A stretch of 64,000 nucleotides of DNA from Rhizobiales bacterium NRL2 (GTDB taxonomy: Bacteria; Pseudomonadota; Alphaproteobacteria; Minwuiales; Minwuiaceae). The notes beneath the pieces were generated by a model. That model did no database searches. It was not told the DNA's origin and saw only the letters and a program-made list of their open reading frames with translations. The stretch lies in the NCBI GenBank assembly GCA_001664005.1, contig CP016093.1, positions 937,001-1,001,000 of the forward strand, written 5' to 3'. This document shows, piece by piece, positions 1-7,857 of this stretch. Position 1 is the stretch's first letter; every line of letters begins with the position of its first letter. Both the position numbers and the translations under genes were made by a program.

Positions 1-19
1 GGTCTTGGATCGACCGCCT

Positions 20-655
20 TCAGCCCGGCGGGGTCGCCTCCGGCCCGGCGATTTCCATGGCCTTGCGGTAGGCGGGGCGGGCGGTGATCCGCTCGACATA
101 GGCTTGAGCATTGGGCAGATCGTCGATCTTGCGGCCGCCGAAGATCGGCAGGCTGGTCAGGTTGAAGGCGACCATGATGTCGGCGCAGGTGAAATCGTCC
201 CCGGCGAGATACGGGACTTCGCCCAGCCGCTGCTCCAGATAGCCGTAATAGCCCTCCCGGCGGCGGTTCAGCAGCCCGCGATAGCGTTCCGCGGCCTCCC
301 CCGTCGGGTTGGCGCCCAGCGCGTTGGTGGCGAAGAAGATGCCCTGCACGTTGTTGTTGAAGTGCATCCAGTAGAGATAGTCGGCGTAGTTCGGCTGCGC
401 CGGCCCGACCGTCAGCCGTCCGCCGGCGTGGCGGTGGCAGATATATTCCACGATCACCGCGGATTCGGTCAGCCGCCGACCGTCGTCGTCGATCACCGGC
501 GCCGTCGCCGCCGGATGCAGGGCGATGTAGTCGTCGGGCATCAGCCGGTCGGCCTTGCGGTGATACCATTTCAGCTCGTAGGGCAGGCCGAGTTCCTCCA
601 TCAGCCAGACGATACGGTCCGACTGGGAGACGCCGAGATGGTGTATCGTGATCAT
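20..655 (-). CDS. Glutathione S-transferase family protein
   Basis: A 211-residue cytosolic GST, the usual length for the family. The N-terminal thioredoxin-like domain begins ITIHHLGVSQSDR, continues to the cis-proline segment APVIDDDG, and has the glutathione-contacting ES pair (LTESAVIVEY). The helical C-terminal domain carries the N-capping box FTCADIMVAFNL. The start at 655 is chosen because GGAAGG lies just upstream on the minus strand; the reading frame stays open further upstream, but without family similarity. It probably conjugates or isomerises electrophiles with glutathione; the substrate is unknown. It is divergent from the thioesterase at 798. Confidence 0.9.
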   Translation of the reverse strand: MITIHHLGVSQSDRIVWLMEELGLPYELKWYHRKADRLMPDDYIALHPAATAPVIDDDGRRLTESAVIVEYICHRHAGGRLTVGPAQPNYADYLYWMHFNNNVQGIFFATNALGANPTGEAAERYRGLLNRRREGYYGYLEQRLGEVPYLAGDDFTCADIMVAFNLTSLPIFGGRKIDDLPNAQAYVERITARPAYRKAMEIAGPEATPPG

Positions 656-720
656 GGTCGTTTCCTTCCGCCTGCTTTCGCCCAGCATAGACAGCCGCTC
701 GGCGGCCGGGGAAGCGCGGT

Positions 721-748
721 TTGACTGGCGCGGCCAATAGGCTATGAC
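721..748 (+). promoter_or_regulatory. Sigma-70-like promoter of the 798 thioesterase
   Basis: TTGACT at 721-726 and TATGAC at 743-748 are separated by 16 bases. They lie about 50 bases upstream of the thioesterase start, in the gap between two divergent genes. This is a motif match only. Confidence 0.45.
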
Positions 749-797
749 GCTGTGGCGAAACGGCTGACCGGCGGACTCGAATCGGGGAGGATAGGGT

Positions 798-1292
798 ATG
801 TCGAGCAATGCTCCGATGGACATTCTGCAGGCGGTCGTCCTGCCGGAATGGATCGACTACAACGGCCACATGAACGTCGGCTACTACAACGTCGCCTTCG
901 ACAAGGCGACGGACGGCCTGTTCGACCATCTCGACATGGGGCTGGACTACGTGAAGCGGGAGAACAAGTCGTTCTTCACGCTGGAGACCCATGTCCACTA
1001 TGTCCGCGAAGTCCTCGAGGGCACGCCGCTGCGCTACACGGTCCAGCTCCTCGACTTCGACGCCAAGCGCGTCCACGCCTTCTTCCAGATGTTCCACGCG
1101 GAGGAGGGCTATCTGTCCGCGACGTCGGAGCAGATGTGCGTCCATGTCGACCTGGCCACCCGCCGCACCGCGGCGATGCCCGACGATCTCTACGCCCGGG
1201 TGGAGAAGCTCGGACTGGCGCACCGTGACCTGCCCTGGCCCGAGCAGGCCGGGCGCGGCATGAAGATCCGCCGCCGCGGCGCGGCGGCCTGA
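798..1292 (+). CDS. Hotdog-fold acyl-CoA thioesterase (betainyl-CoA thioesterase-like)
   Basis: A 164-residue single hotdog domain. It shows the signature WIDYNGHMNVGYYNVAFD near residues 18-35, in which the Asp/Asn-His segment forms the active site of 4HBT enzymes. The overall pattern (DYNGHMN, then FFTLETHVHYVREV, then EQMCVHVDL) resembles the thioesterases of carnitine catabolism that release betaine from betainyl-CoA. No other carnitine genes are nearby, so the substrate is inferred only loosely. A GGGGAGG ribosome site precedes the start. A clear paralogue lies at 3108-3599, on the other side of the CLC gene. The CLC gene starts six bases downstream, so the two are probably co-transcribed. 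Confidence 0.85.
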   Translation: MSSNAPMDILQAVVLPEWIDYNGHMNVGYYNVAFDKATDGLFDHLDMGLDYVKRENKSFFTLETHVHYVREVLEGTPLRYTVQLLDFDAKRVHAFFQMFHAEEGYLSATSEQMCVHVDLATRRTAAMPDDLYARVEKLGLAHRDLPWPEQAGRGMKIRRRGAAA

Positions 1293-1298
1293 CGCGCC

Positions 1299-3098
1299 AT
1301 GCCGCCCGTGGTCCAGCGCGCCCGCGAATGGATCACGAAGCTGTTCCGCGAAAGCCTGCGCGACTTCCGGCCCTTCCGGGATCTGGCCGCGCGCGAACAG
1401 ATGACGATGCTGCTGTTCGCGGTGCTGACGGGCCTGACCGTCGGCTACGCGGCCTACGGCTTCCGCCTGTCGCTGTCGGCGGTCCAGTACCTGTTCTACG
1501 GCGTCGGCACCGAATATCTGGTGCAGACGATCCTGGTCCTGCCCTGGTGGCACGTCGTGCTGGCCCCGGCGCTGGGCGGCCTGGCGGTGGCGCTGTTCCT
1601 GAAGTTCGTGATGCCCGGCCACCGGCCGCAGGGTGTCGCCGAGGTGATCGAGGCCGGCATGTATCACAACGGGCGGATGTCGTTCCGCGCAGGCATGGGC
1701 GCGGCGTTCACCAGTGCGCTGTCGATCGGTGCCGGCGCCTCGGTCGGGCGGGAGGGGCCGCTGGTCCATCTCGGCGGCTCCATCGCCAGCATCCTGACCA
1801 AACGCCTCAACCTGAGCCGGCTGGACGGCCACACCATGCTGGCCTGCGGCGTGGCCGCGGGCGTCGCGGCGTCGTTCAACGCGCCCATCGCGGGCGTGAT
1901 CTTCGCCCACGAGGTCGTGCTGGGCCATTACGCGCTGCGCGCCCTGGCGCCGGTGGTGATCTCCGGGGTCTGCGGCACCATCATCACCCGCATCCACATC
2001 GGCGACTTCCCGGCCTTCCTGATCCCCGACTACGACATTCTCAGCTTCTGGCAGTTCCCGGCCTTCATGATGCTGGGGCTCGTCTCCGGCCTGATGGCGC
2101 TGATCTTCTTCTGGTCGGTGGGCTTCACCAAGGATGTCATCGGGCGGACCCGCATCCCCGACTTCTGGCGGCCGCCCATCGCGGGCCTGGCCGTGGGCGT
2201 CATCGCGCTGCTGTTCCCGGAGGTGCTGGGCGTCGGCTACGAAGCCACCGACAACGCCCTGAACCAGGTCTATCCCCTGCACCTGCTGATCCTGCTGGTG
2301 GCCGCGAAGATGGCCGCGACCTCGATCTGCGTCGCCGGCGGCTTCGGCGGCGGCGTGTTCTCGCCGGCGCTGTTCATCGGCGCCATGACCGGCGGCGCGT
2401 TCGGCCTCGTCGCCGCCAATGTCTTCCCCGAACTGGCCGCCGAGCACGGCCTCTACGCCATTGTCGGCATGGGGGCGGTGGCCTCGGCCGTGCTGGGCGC
2501 GCCGATCTCGACCACGCTGATCGTCTTCGAGCTCACCGGCGACTACCGCGTCACCATCGCCCTGATGGTGGCCGTGGTGCTGGCCACCGTGATGGGGCGG
2601 CAGTTCCGCTATCCCAGCTTCTTCCACTGGCAGCTCGCCCGCCGCGCGGTGAAGCTCGCCGAGACCGACGAGGTGCTGCTGCACGCCCAGGTCGTCGCCG
2701 ACGTCATGGTGACCGAGGTGGAGACGATCAGCCCGGAGATGAGCTTCGGCGAACTGCGCGAGGTCTACCGCGACAGCAGCGCCCAGGCCTATTACGTCGT
2801 CGACGCCGACGGGCGCATCCAGGGTGCGCTGAACGAGGCCGACGTGAAATACGCCCTGCTGGATCCGATGCTGGACAACCTCGGCCGCGCCGTCGACATC
2901 GCCTCCCAGACCGGGCCGCTGCTGACCCCCGACATGCCGCTGGACGAGGCGCTGACCGCCTTCCGGGGTACGGCGCATCGCTTCCTGGCCGTGGTTGACA
3001 GTCCCGTGGGCCGCCGGCTGCTCGGCACCGTCGCCTTCCGCACGGTGCTGGAGGCGCACAACCGCGCGCTCAAGGCCGCCCAGGCGGAGACGCGGTAG
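1299..3098 (+). CDS. CLC-type chloride channel/antiporter with CBS domains
   Basis: A 599-residue inner-membrane protein. About ten hydrophobic segments cover residues 35-450, and a cytosolic pair of CBS-like repeats follows (about 465-590). The CLC signature GREGP is at residues 150-154, with the gating glutamate at 152, and the GGFGGGVFSPALFIGA stretch is also conserved. The first ion-coordinating loop reads HRPQGVAEV instead of the canonical GSGIPE, so the usual central serine is absent; this occurs in some CBS-containing bacterial subclasses. It is expected to move Cl- or related anions, perhaps in exchange for protons. The start lies directly after the upstream thioesterase. Confidence 0.93.
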   Translation: MPPVVQRAREWITKLFRESLRDFRPFRDLAAREQMTMLLFAVLTGLTVGYAAYGFRLSLSAVQYLFYGVGTEYLVQTILVLPWWHVVLAPALGGLAVALFLKFVMPGHRPQGVAEVIEAGMYHNGRMSFRAGMGAAFTSALSIGAGASVGREGPLVHLGGSIASILTKRLNLSRLDGHTMLACGVAAGVAASFNAPIAGVIFAHEVVLGHYALRALAPVVISGVCGTIITRIHIGDFPAFLIPDYDILSFWQFPAFMMLGLVSGLMALIFFWSVGFTKDVIGRTRIPDFWRPPIAGLAVGVIALLFPEVLGVGYEATDNALNQVYPLHLLILLVAAKMAATSICVAGGFGGGVFSPALFIGAMTGGAFGLVAANVFPELAAEHGLYAIVGMGAVASAVLGAPISTTLIVFELTGDYRVTIALMVAVVLATVMGRQFRYPSFFHWQLARRAVKLAETDEVLLHAQVVADVMVTEVETISPEMSFGELREVYRDSSAQAYYVVDADGRIQGALNEADVKYALLDPMLDNLGRAVDIASQTGPLLTPDMPLDEALTAFRGTAHRFLAVVDSPVGRRLLGTVAFRTVLEAHNRALKAAQAETR

Positions 3099-3107
3099 AG
3101 CCGGTCG

Positions 3108-3599
3108 TTACTTGCGGCGGTTCTTCAGACCGATCGAGCGTCCGGCCTCGGGCGGCGGATCGAGGCGGGCGTGCGCGTCGCGCATCGCCGCCAGCCGGGC
3201 CTGGATGTCGGGGTGCATGGGCGCGGCGCGGCGCGTCTCGCGGCTGACATGCAGGCTCATCAGTTCGTTGGTGGCGGCCCGGTAGCCCTGCTCGGCGTGG
3301 ATCATCTCGTGGATGTAGTGGATGCGCTTCTCGTCGAAGCCGAGCAGCCAGGTCCGGAACAGCAGCGGATCGCCCTCGCGGACCTCCTGCAGGTAGTTGA
3401 TATGGGCTTCCAGCGAGAAGGTCGTGATCTGTTGCGTCTCGCGGTGATCGGCGGTGAGCCCGCAATCGTCCAGGAAGGCGTCCGTGGCGAAATCGAAAAC
3501 CACCAGATAGTAGCCCATGTTCATGTGACCGTTGTGGTCGATCCACGCCGGCCGCACCTTGTCCCGATAGCCTTCGAACGGCGCCTTGATCGCCTGCAT
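3108..3599 (-). CDS. Hotdog-fold thioesterase, paralogue of the 798 gene
   Basis: A 163-residue hotdog protein with WIDHNGHMNMGYYLVVFD near residues 19-36, then TTFSLEAHINYLQEV and NELMSLHVS. It aligns with the 798-1292 protein over its whole length but is clearly diverged, so this is an old duplication or two separate acquisitions. The start at 3599 is supported by GGGAGG upstream. The frame extends further upstream, but that part overlaps the rpsU promoter region and has no similarity. It converges on the CLC gene, leaving 9 bases between the two stops. Confidence 0.85.
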   Translation of the reverse strand: MQAIKAPFEGYRDKVRPAWIDHNGHMNMGYYLVVFDFATDAFLDDCGLTADHRETQQITTFSLEAHINYLQEVREGDPLLFRTWLLGFDEKRIHYIHEMIHAEQGYRAATNELMSLHVSRETRRAAPMHPDIQARLAAMRDAHARLDPPPEAGRSIGLKNRRK

Positions 3600-3670
3600 G
3601 CCGCCTCCCATATCTCCGACAGCGGCACTTAACCGCGTTTCGGGCGCGCCGGGCAACCGCCAGCGGGCCC

Positions 3671-3699
3671 TTGGCGCGACGATCCGATCGTGATATAGA
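3671..3699 (+). promoter_or_regulatory. rpsU promoter
   Basis: TTGGCG at 3671-3676 and TATAGA at 3694-3699 have an ideal 17-base spacer. The predicted transcript has a leader of about 105 bases before rpsU, with room for small hairpins such as GTTGCC/GGCAAC. Confidence 0.6.
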
Positions 3700-3810
3700 C
3701 CGCGCTCCAACGGCGGAGTTCGATTCGCCGAACGGATCGTTGTTGCCTGCAATGGCGGGCAACGGATGTGAGAATGTCAAGGTAACGGCGAACAGCGAAA
3801 GAGGAACGTC

Positions 3811-4014
3811 TTGGAAGTCAGCGTTCGTGACAACAATGTCGATCAGGCCCTCAAGGTCCTGAAGAAGAAGATGCAGCGGGAAGGCATCTTCCGCGAAATG
3901 AAGCTTCGCAACTACTACGAGAAGCCGTCGCAGCGGCGCGCCAGGGAGAAGGCCGAGGCCGTTCGCCGGGCGCGGAAGCTCGCGCGCAAGCGGGCGCAGC
4001 GCGACGGGCTCTGA
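3811..4014 (+). CDS. rpsU: 30S ribosomal protein S21
   Basis: A 67-residue protein that reads as a full S21: [20 protein letters not shown], then [17 protein letters not shown], then a lysine/arginine-rich tail typical of alphaproteobacteria. It binds the 30S platform near the anti-Shine-Dalgarno end of 16S rRNA and assists initiation. The start codon is TTG at 3811, preceded by GAGGAA at a suitable distance; no ATG fits the family N-terminus. It is a single-gene unit with its own promoter and a strong hairpin downstream at 4113-4149. Confidence 0.97.
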   Translation: MEVSVRDNNVDQALKVLKKKMQREGIFREMKLRNYYEKPSQRRAREKAEAVRRARKLARKRAQRDGL

Positions 4015-4112
4015 GCCCCGACGCCACCGTCATTGCTGAACAGTATGTCGGCCGGTCCATCGACCGGCCGATCGCGTTTGTCCGCGCCACCCTGGCGCGG
4101 GCCCGGAATCGG

Positions 4113-4149
4113 AAGGGGCGCGCCGCGGTTGCACCACGGCGCGCCCCTT
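4113..4149. terminator. Bidirectional hairpin terminator after rpsU
   Basis: AAGGGGCGCGCCG (4113-4125) and CGGCGCGCCCCTT (4137-4149) form a perfect 13-bp stem with an 11-base loop. It lies between the convergent rpsU and subunit IV genes. The flanking A and T runs are short, so termination strength is uncertain. Confidence 0.65.
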
Positions 4150-4192
4150 CGTCGTTTCCCGTGTAGTGCAGGCCGGCCGGCCGGCCGGCGTG

Positions 4193-4321
4193 TCAGACCA
4201 GGAAGATCGCCATCAGCGCCAGCAGGACGATGCAGGCGATCACGCCCCATTTCACCAGCCCGATGAACGAGCCATAGACTGTCCTGTGCTGGGAGATATC
4301 CATCGAACCCGGCTCGTGCAT
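4193..4321 (-). CDS. aa3-type cytochrome c oxidase subunit IV-like small membrane protein
   Basis: Only 42 residues. A short polar N-terminus (MDISQHRTVYGSFIGLVKW) is followed by one transmembrane helix to the C-terminus (VIACIVLLALMAIFLV). The HRxxYxxFxxLxKW pattern before a single helix matches the small subunit IV of bacterial aa3 oxidases, which packs against the core oxidase. The core oxidase genes are not in the window, as is common. The start at 4321 has a GGGGCGGAA ribosome site; the longer open frame overlaps the deacetylase gene. Confidence 0.75.
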   Translation of the reverse strand: MHEPGSMDISQHRTVYGSFIGLVKWGVIACIVLLALMAIFLV

Positions 4322-4415
4322 GATTTCCGCCCCTTCCCTGTGGCCTCGCAGACCTGAAATCCCGGCGCGAAGATAGGCGAGGCCGCGCCCGCCCGCAAGA
4401 TGCGCCGGCCCGGTC

Positions 4416-5303
4416 TCATGCGGCGGCCTTCCGCCGCATGACATGGCCGGCGATCTCGTCGAGCGGCGCGATCCAGACGTCGCCGCGGGCTTCGGCGTGG
4501 TCGACCAGCCGCTCCAGGATGTTCATGCGGTGGTGGCGGCCGATGACCGAGGGGTGGCAGGTCAGCGTGAAGACGCCGCCCTCGCCGACGATGCCGTCCA
4601 GTTCGTCGCGCCAGATGCGGAAGACCTCCTCGGGTCCGTGCAGCTGCGCCATCAGGTGCGGCGGCATGAACCACATGAAGTAGACCGCGTCGTCCAGGCA
4701 CCAGTCGATGGGGAACTCCAGCAGGTCCGGCTGATCCGGATAGATGTCAGAGAGCAGGTGCGGCGCCTCGCCCGCGAACAGGCTGGAATCATAGGTGAAG
4801 CCGCGCTCCGCCAGCAGCCCCGCGGTGTGCAGGTTCATGTCCCAGGCCGGCGAGCGGTAGCCCGCGGGTCTGACGCCCAGATGCGTCTCGAAGGCCGCGA
4901 GCGCGGCGTCGAGCACCGCCGCCTCGGCCTCCGGATCGTCCTTGTAGAGCGAGACGTTCTCGTGCTCGTGGCCATGGGCGCCGATCTCGTGGCCCTGCTC
5001 GACGATGGCGCGGAAGGATTCGGGCCAGCGCTCCACATTCGCGCCGGGCACGTAGAAGCCCCCGCGGATCCCGCGCCGCTTCAGGAAATCGAGAATGCGC
5101 GGCAGGGCGGTGTGCAGGCCGTACATGCCGCGGCTGTAGCCCTGCAGCCGCTTCGGCTTCTTCTCGAACAGCCGCTCGCCCGTGCGCGGGCCTGCCGGGT
5201 CGGGCCGCGCCGGCGCGTAGGCGTAGGTCACGTCGCAGTCGAAGGTCAGCGCCATGGCGCCGCGGCGGCCGTCGGGCCAGGGGCCCCGGAACTCGTTCAG
5301 CAT
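4416..5303 (-). CDS. NodB-type polysaccharide deacetylase
   Basis: A 295-residue cytosolic carbohydrate esterase family 4-like protein without a signal peptide. The metal and catalytic motif LTFDCDVTY (Asp 22 and Asp 24) opens the domain. GHEIGAHGHEHENV supplies the HxxxH zinc ligands, and GYRSPAWDMN and LTCHPSVIGR match later NodB motifs. The overall form resembles the PuuE/HpPgdA subgroup, which acts on amide substrates including non-polysaccharide ones, so the true substrate is open. The start at 5303 follows GGGGAGA; an in-frame ATG 11 codons earlier has no ribosome site. Confidence 0.88.
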   Translation of the reverse strand: MLNEFRGPWPDGRRGAMALTFDCDVTYAYAPARPDPAGPRTGERLFEKKPKRLQGYSRGMYGLHTALPRILDFLKRRGIRGGFYVPGANVERWPESFRAIVEQGHEIGAHGHEHENVSLYKDDPEAEAAVLDAALAAFETHLGVRPAGYRSPAWDMNLHTAGLLAERGFTYDSSLFAGEAPHLLSDIYPDQPDLLEFPIDWCLDDAVYFMWFMPPHLMAQLHGPEEVFRIWRDELDGIVGEGGVFTLTCHPSVIGRHHRMNILERLVDHAEARGDVWIAPLDEIAGHVMRRKAAA

Positions 5304-5377
5304 GATCGTCTCCCCGTATCGGGTCCGATTATGCACCCGCTGCCGCCGGGACCAAGAGAGGGCAGCGGCCGCGCAAC

Positions 5378-5408
5378 GAAAAAGGCAGCCGTCCGAAGAC
5401 GACTGCCT
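5378..5408 (-). terminator. Rho-independent terminator of the OmpA gene
   Basis: On the minus strand the arms AGGCAGTCGTC and GACGGCTGCCT pair over 11 bases (one G-T pair) around a TTCG tetraloop, and five T residues follow directly. It lies 55 bases beyond the OmpA stop codon. This is a textbook intrinsic terminator. Confidence 0.85.
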
Positions 5409-5462
5409 CTTCCTGTCGGTTCGTGCGGGGCCGGGGCCGGAGCCCCGGCGCCGGGTCGCCTC

Positions 5463-6335
5463 TTACTGGCGATCCTGCACGATGATGACCACGCGGCGGT
5501 TCAGCGGCTCACGCACGCCGTCGCCCGTCTGCACGGCCGGCAGGCTCTCGCCCAGGGCCGCAGCCTCAATGCGGTCAGCGGCGACGCCCCGCAGCTCGAG
5601 CACGTCGGTCACGGCGTCGGCACGACGGTTCGACAGAGCCACGTTGTAGTCTGCCGGACCCGAAGTGTCGGCATGGCCGGTCACGTCGACCTCGGCGTTC
5701 GGCCGGGCGCGGAAGTCCGCCATCGCCTGGTCGATCACGTTGAACGCCTCGGATTCGATCTCGGACTTGTCGAACTCGAAGTAGACGGTGTAGGTCCGCG
5801 CCGGGACCGCGGCCTCAGGCTTCGGCGCGACGGCGACCGGCGGGTTCTCGATCGCGTTCAGGGCCGCATTGGCCTTGTCGCGGCAGCGCCAGATGTGGAG
5901 CAGCTGGTAGCCTTCCTCGACCTGCTCCAGCCAGCAGTCGTAGCCGGACTGGGCCTGCGCCAGCAGACGCGGCGTTTCCGTCGCGGCGCCGCCGTCATAG
6001 GCAGCCAGAATGCGCTGGTAGGTGCGCTCGGCATAGGCCGTCTCGGTGCCCGGGATGGAGCGGCTGTTGGGCAGATCCGGCTTCACCACGAAGCCGTCCG
6101 CAGCCGTCTGGGCCTTCTTCTGGAAGTGGCGCAGGGAGTCGATATCCTTCTGGATATCCTCCTCGGACGCCAGGTGGGCGTACTCGCCGGCCAGCGCCTG
6201 GTTCAGCGCCGTGGCCTCCGACGTCATCATCGCCTCTTTCTCGTGCGCCGCAGCGAACGCCTGCTGAGGCAGCAAGAACATTGCGACAGCAGCGATAGCA
6301 GCCGACGACGCAGTTATTCTGGCGAGGTTTTTCAT
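5463..6335 (-). CDS. OmpA-family outer membrane/peptidoglycan-binding protein
   Basis: A 290-residue protein with a signal peptide (MKNLARITASSAAIAAVAMF, cleaved after AFA). A charged helical middle part follows, with one CW...C cysteine pair near residues 140-155, and then a C-terminal OmpA domain. The OmpA domain shows YFEFDKSEI, DVTGHADTSGPADYN and LSNRRADAVTDVL, the residues that bind diaminopimelate in peptidoglycan. The N-terminal part is not an OmpA beta-barrel, so it is probably a periplasmic or lipid-anchored-like tether rather than a porin. The start at 6335 follows GGGGAA. A strong terminator at 5378-5408 suggests a well-expressed monocistronic gene. Confidence 0.9.
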   Translation of the reverse strand: MKNLARITASSAAIAAVAMFLLPQQAFAAAHEKEAMMTSEATALNQALAGEYAHLASEEDIQKDIDSLRHFQKKAQTAADGFVVKPDLPNSRSIPGTETAYAERTYQRILAAYDGGAATETPRLLAQAQSGYDCWLEQVEEGYQLLHIWRCRDKANAALNAIENPPVAVAPKPEAAVPARTYTVYFEFDKSEIESEAFNVIDQAMADFRARPNAEVDVTGHADTSGPADYNVALSNRRADAVTDVLELRGVAADRIEAAALGESLPAVQTGDGVREPLNRRVVIIVQDRQ

Positions 6336-6559
6336 TCTTATTCCCCTATTTCCTATTCGCATCTTCAGGTCGGGTTAATTTGACCGTTGCACATAACGCA
6401 GAACGACCAAACGCTACCGAGCGCCGATCTGCCTGGGCCGGAAGCTTGTCCTTGTCACATGTCCGTGCCATGACGGGCGCGTGGCTGTTTCGTGACCTGT
6501 ATTGCATCGAAACCGCACGCGACCCCTTCACTGACCCGAGCATAACCGGAGGACTTCTT

Positions 6560-7780
6560 TTGCCTCACGACAACATAAATGGCCATGCTAGAGCCGACTT
6601 CAATGAAGTGCGACAGGCTTTCGCATCAAATTTTCACGACTATGGCGAAATTGGGGCGAGTTGCTGCGTCACGCTCGGGGGCGAAACGGTCGTCGACCTG
6701 TGGGGCGGCGTTGCGGATCAGGCTACCTCGCGCCCCTGGGAGGAAGACACGGTTTCCGTGGTTTTCTCCGCCACCAAGGGCGCCACGGCGATCTGCGCCC
6801 ATCACCTGATCGAGCGCGGGGCCTTCACACTCGATACGCCGGTCATCGAATTGTGGCCGGAATTCGGCGCCCGGGGCAAGGACGGCGCCACGGTCCGCAT
6901 GATGCTCGACCATTCCGCCGGCGTCCCCGTCCTGCGAGAAAAACTGAAAGAAGACGGCATCTATGACTGGGATTACATGTGCGATCGTCTTGCCGCGGAA
7001 GAGCCGTTCTGGCGGCCGGGCGAGCGCAACGGCTATCACGGACTGACCTTCGGCTGGACGGTGGGCGAACTGGTGCGCCGGGCCTCGGGCAAGTCGCTGG
7101 GAACCTATTTTCGCGAGAACGTGGCCGATCCGCTCGGCATCGACTTCTGGATCGGCCTGCCGGAAGAAATGGAGCCGCGGGTGGCGCCGATGATCTTCCG
7201 CCGTCACCAGCCAGGCGACGCGCAGCCGCCCTTTCTGGAGGTGGGGCTGAACCAGCCGGGCTCGATCCCGCATCTGTTCCTGTTCAACTCCGGCGGCTAT
7301 CTCTCGCGCGGCTGCAATACCCGCGAGGGCCACGCGGCGGAGCTGGGCGGCGCCGGCGGCATCACCAATGCCCGCGGCCTGGCGCTGATGTACCGCCCCT
7401 TCGCCAATGGCGGTTCGTGGGACGGCGTGGACATGGTGGGGCCGGACACGCTCGCCGCCATGGGGGAGGTCTCGACCGCGACCAACCTGGACGCCAACCT
7501 GCAGATCCCCACACGCTTTGCGCCGGGCTTCATGAAGTCGATGGACAATCGCGGCCTCGGCTTCGAGAGCGCGATCATCGGCGCGGGCGCCTTCGGCCAT
7601 GTGGGCGCGGGCGGCTCCATCGGTTTCGCCGACCCGGAGCTGGGAATGAGCTTCGGCTACACCATGAACCGGATGGGCGAGGGACTGCTGCTCAACGAGC
7701 GCGGCCAGGCGCTGGTGGACGCGGTCTATCGCTGCCTGGGCGGCATGACGGTGCGCGGCGGGGCCTGGCGGCGCGCCTGA
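6560..7780 (+). CDS. Beta-lactamase-related serine hydrolase (EstB-like)
   Basis: A 406-residue class C beta-lactamase-fold hydrolase. The nucleophile motif SATK places Ser 70 and Lys 73 of the SxxK box. The tyrosine region is NGYHGLTFGW, and FGHVGAGGSIG replaces the KTG box, as in esterase-type members. It probably hydrolyses esters or amides; no lactamase function is implied. The start is a TTG at 6560 with GGAGGA six bases upstream. The open frame continues 60 codons further upstream, but that part has no ribosome site and no family similarity. No signal peptide is visible, so it is likely cytosolic. Confidence 0.87.
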   Translation: MPHDNINGHARADFNEVRQAFASNFHDYGEIGASCCVTLGGETVVDLWGGVADQATSRPWEEDTVSVVFSATKGATAICAHHLIERGAFTLDTPVIELWPEFGARGKDGATVRMMLDHSAGVPVLREKLKEDGIYDWDYMCDRLAAEEPFWRPGERNGYHGLTFGWTVGELVRRASGKSLGTYFRENVADPLGIDFWIGLPEEMEPRVAPMIFRRHQPGDAQPPFLEVGLNQPGSIPHLFLFNSGGYLSRGCNTREGHAAELGGAGGITNARGLALMYRPFANGGSWDGVDMVGPDTLAAMGEVSTATNLDANLQIPTRFAPGFMKSMDNRGLGFESAIIGAGAFGHVGAGGSIGFADPELGMSFGYTMNRMGEGLLLNERGQALVDAVYRCLGGMTVRGGAWRRA

Positions 7781-7857
7781 GGCACGGCGCCGCCGTTGCA
7801 TCGCCGCATGCACGCCCTATTCTCCCCCGGTCGAACGCCAAGGGGAGGCCGCGGGAC

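Noticed and set aside
6380-6559. Longer N-terminus of the serine hydrolase
   Set aside because: GGAGGA directly before the TTG at 6560 is a far better start, and the extra 60 residues show no signal peptide or similarity.
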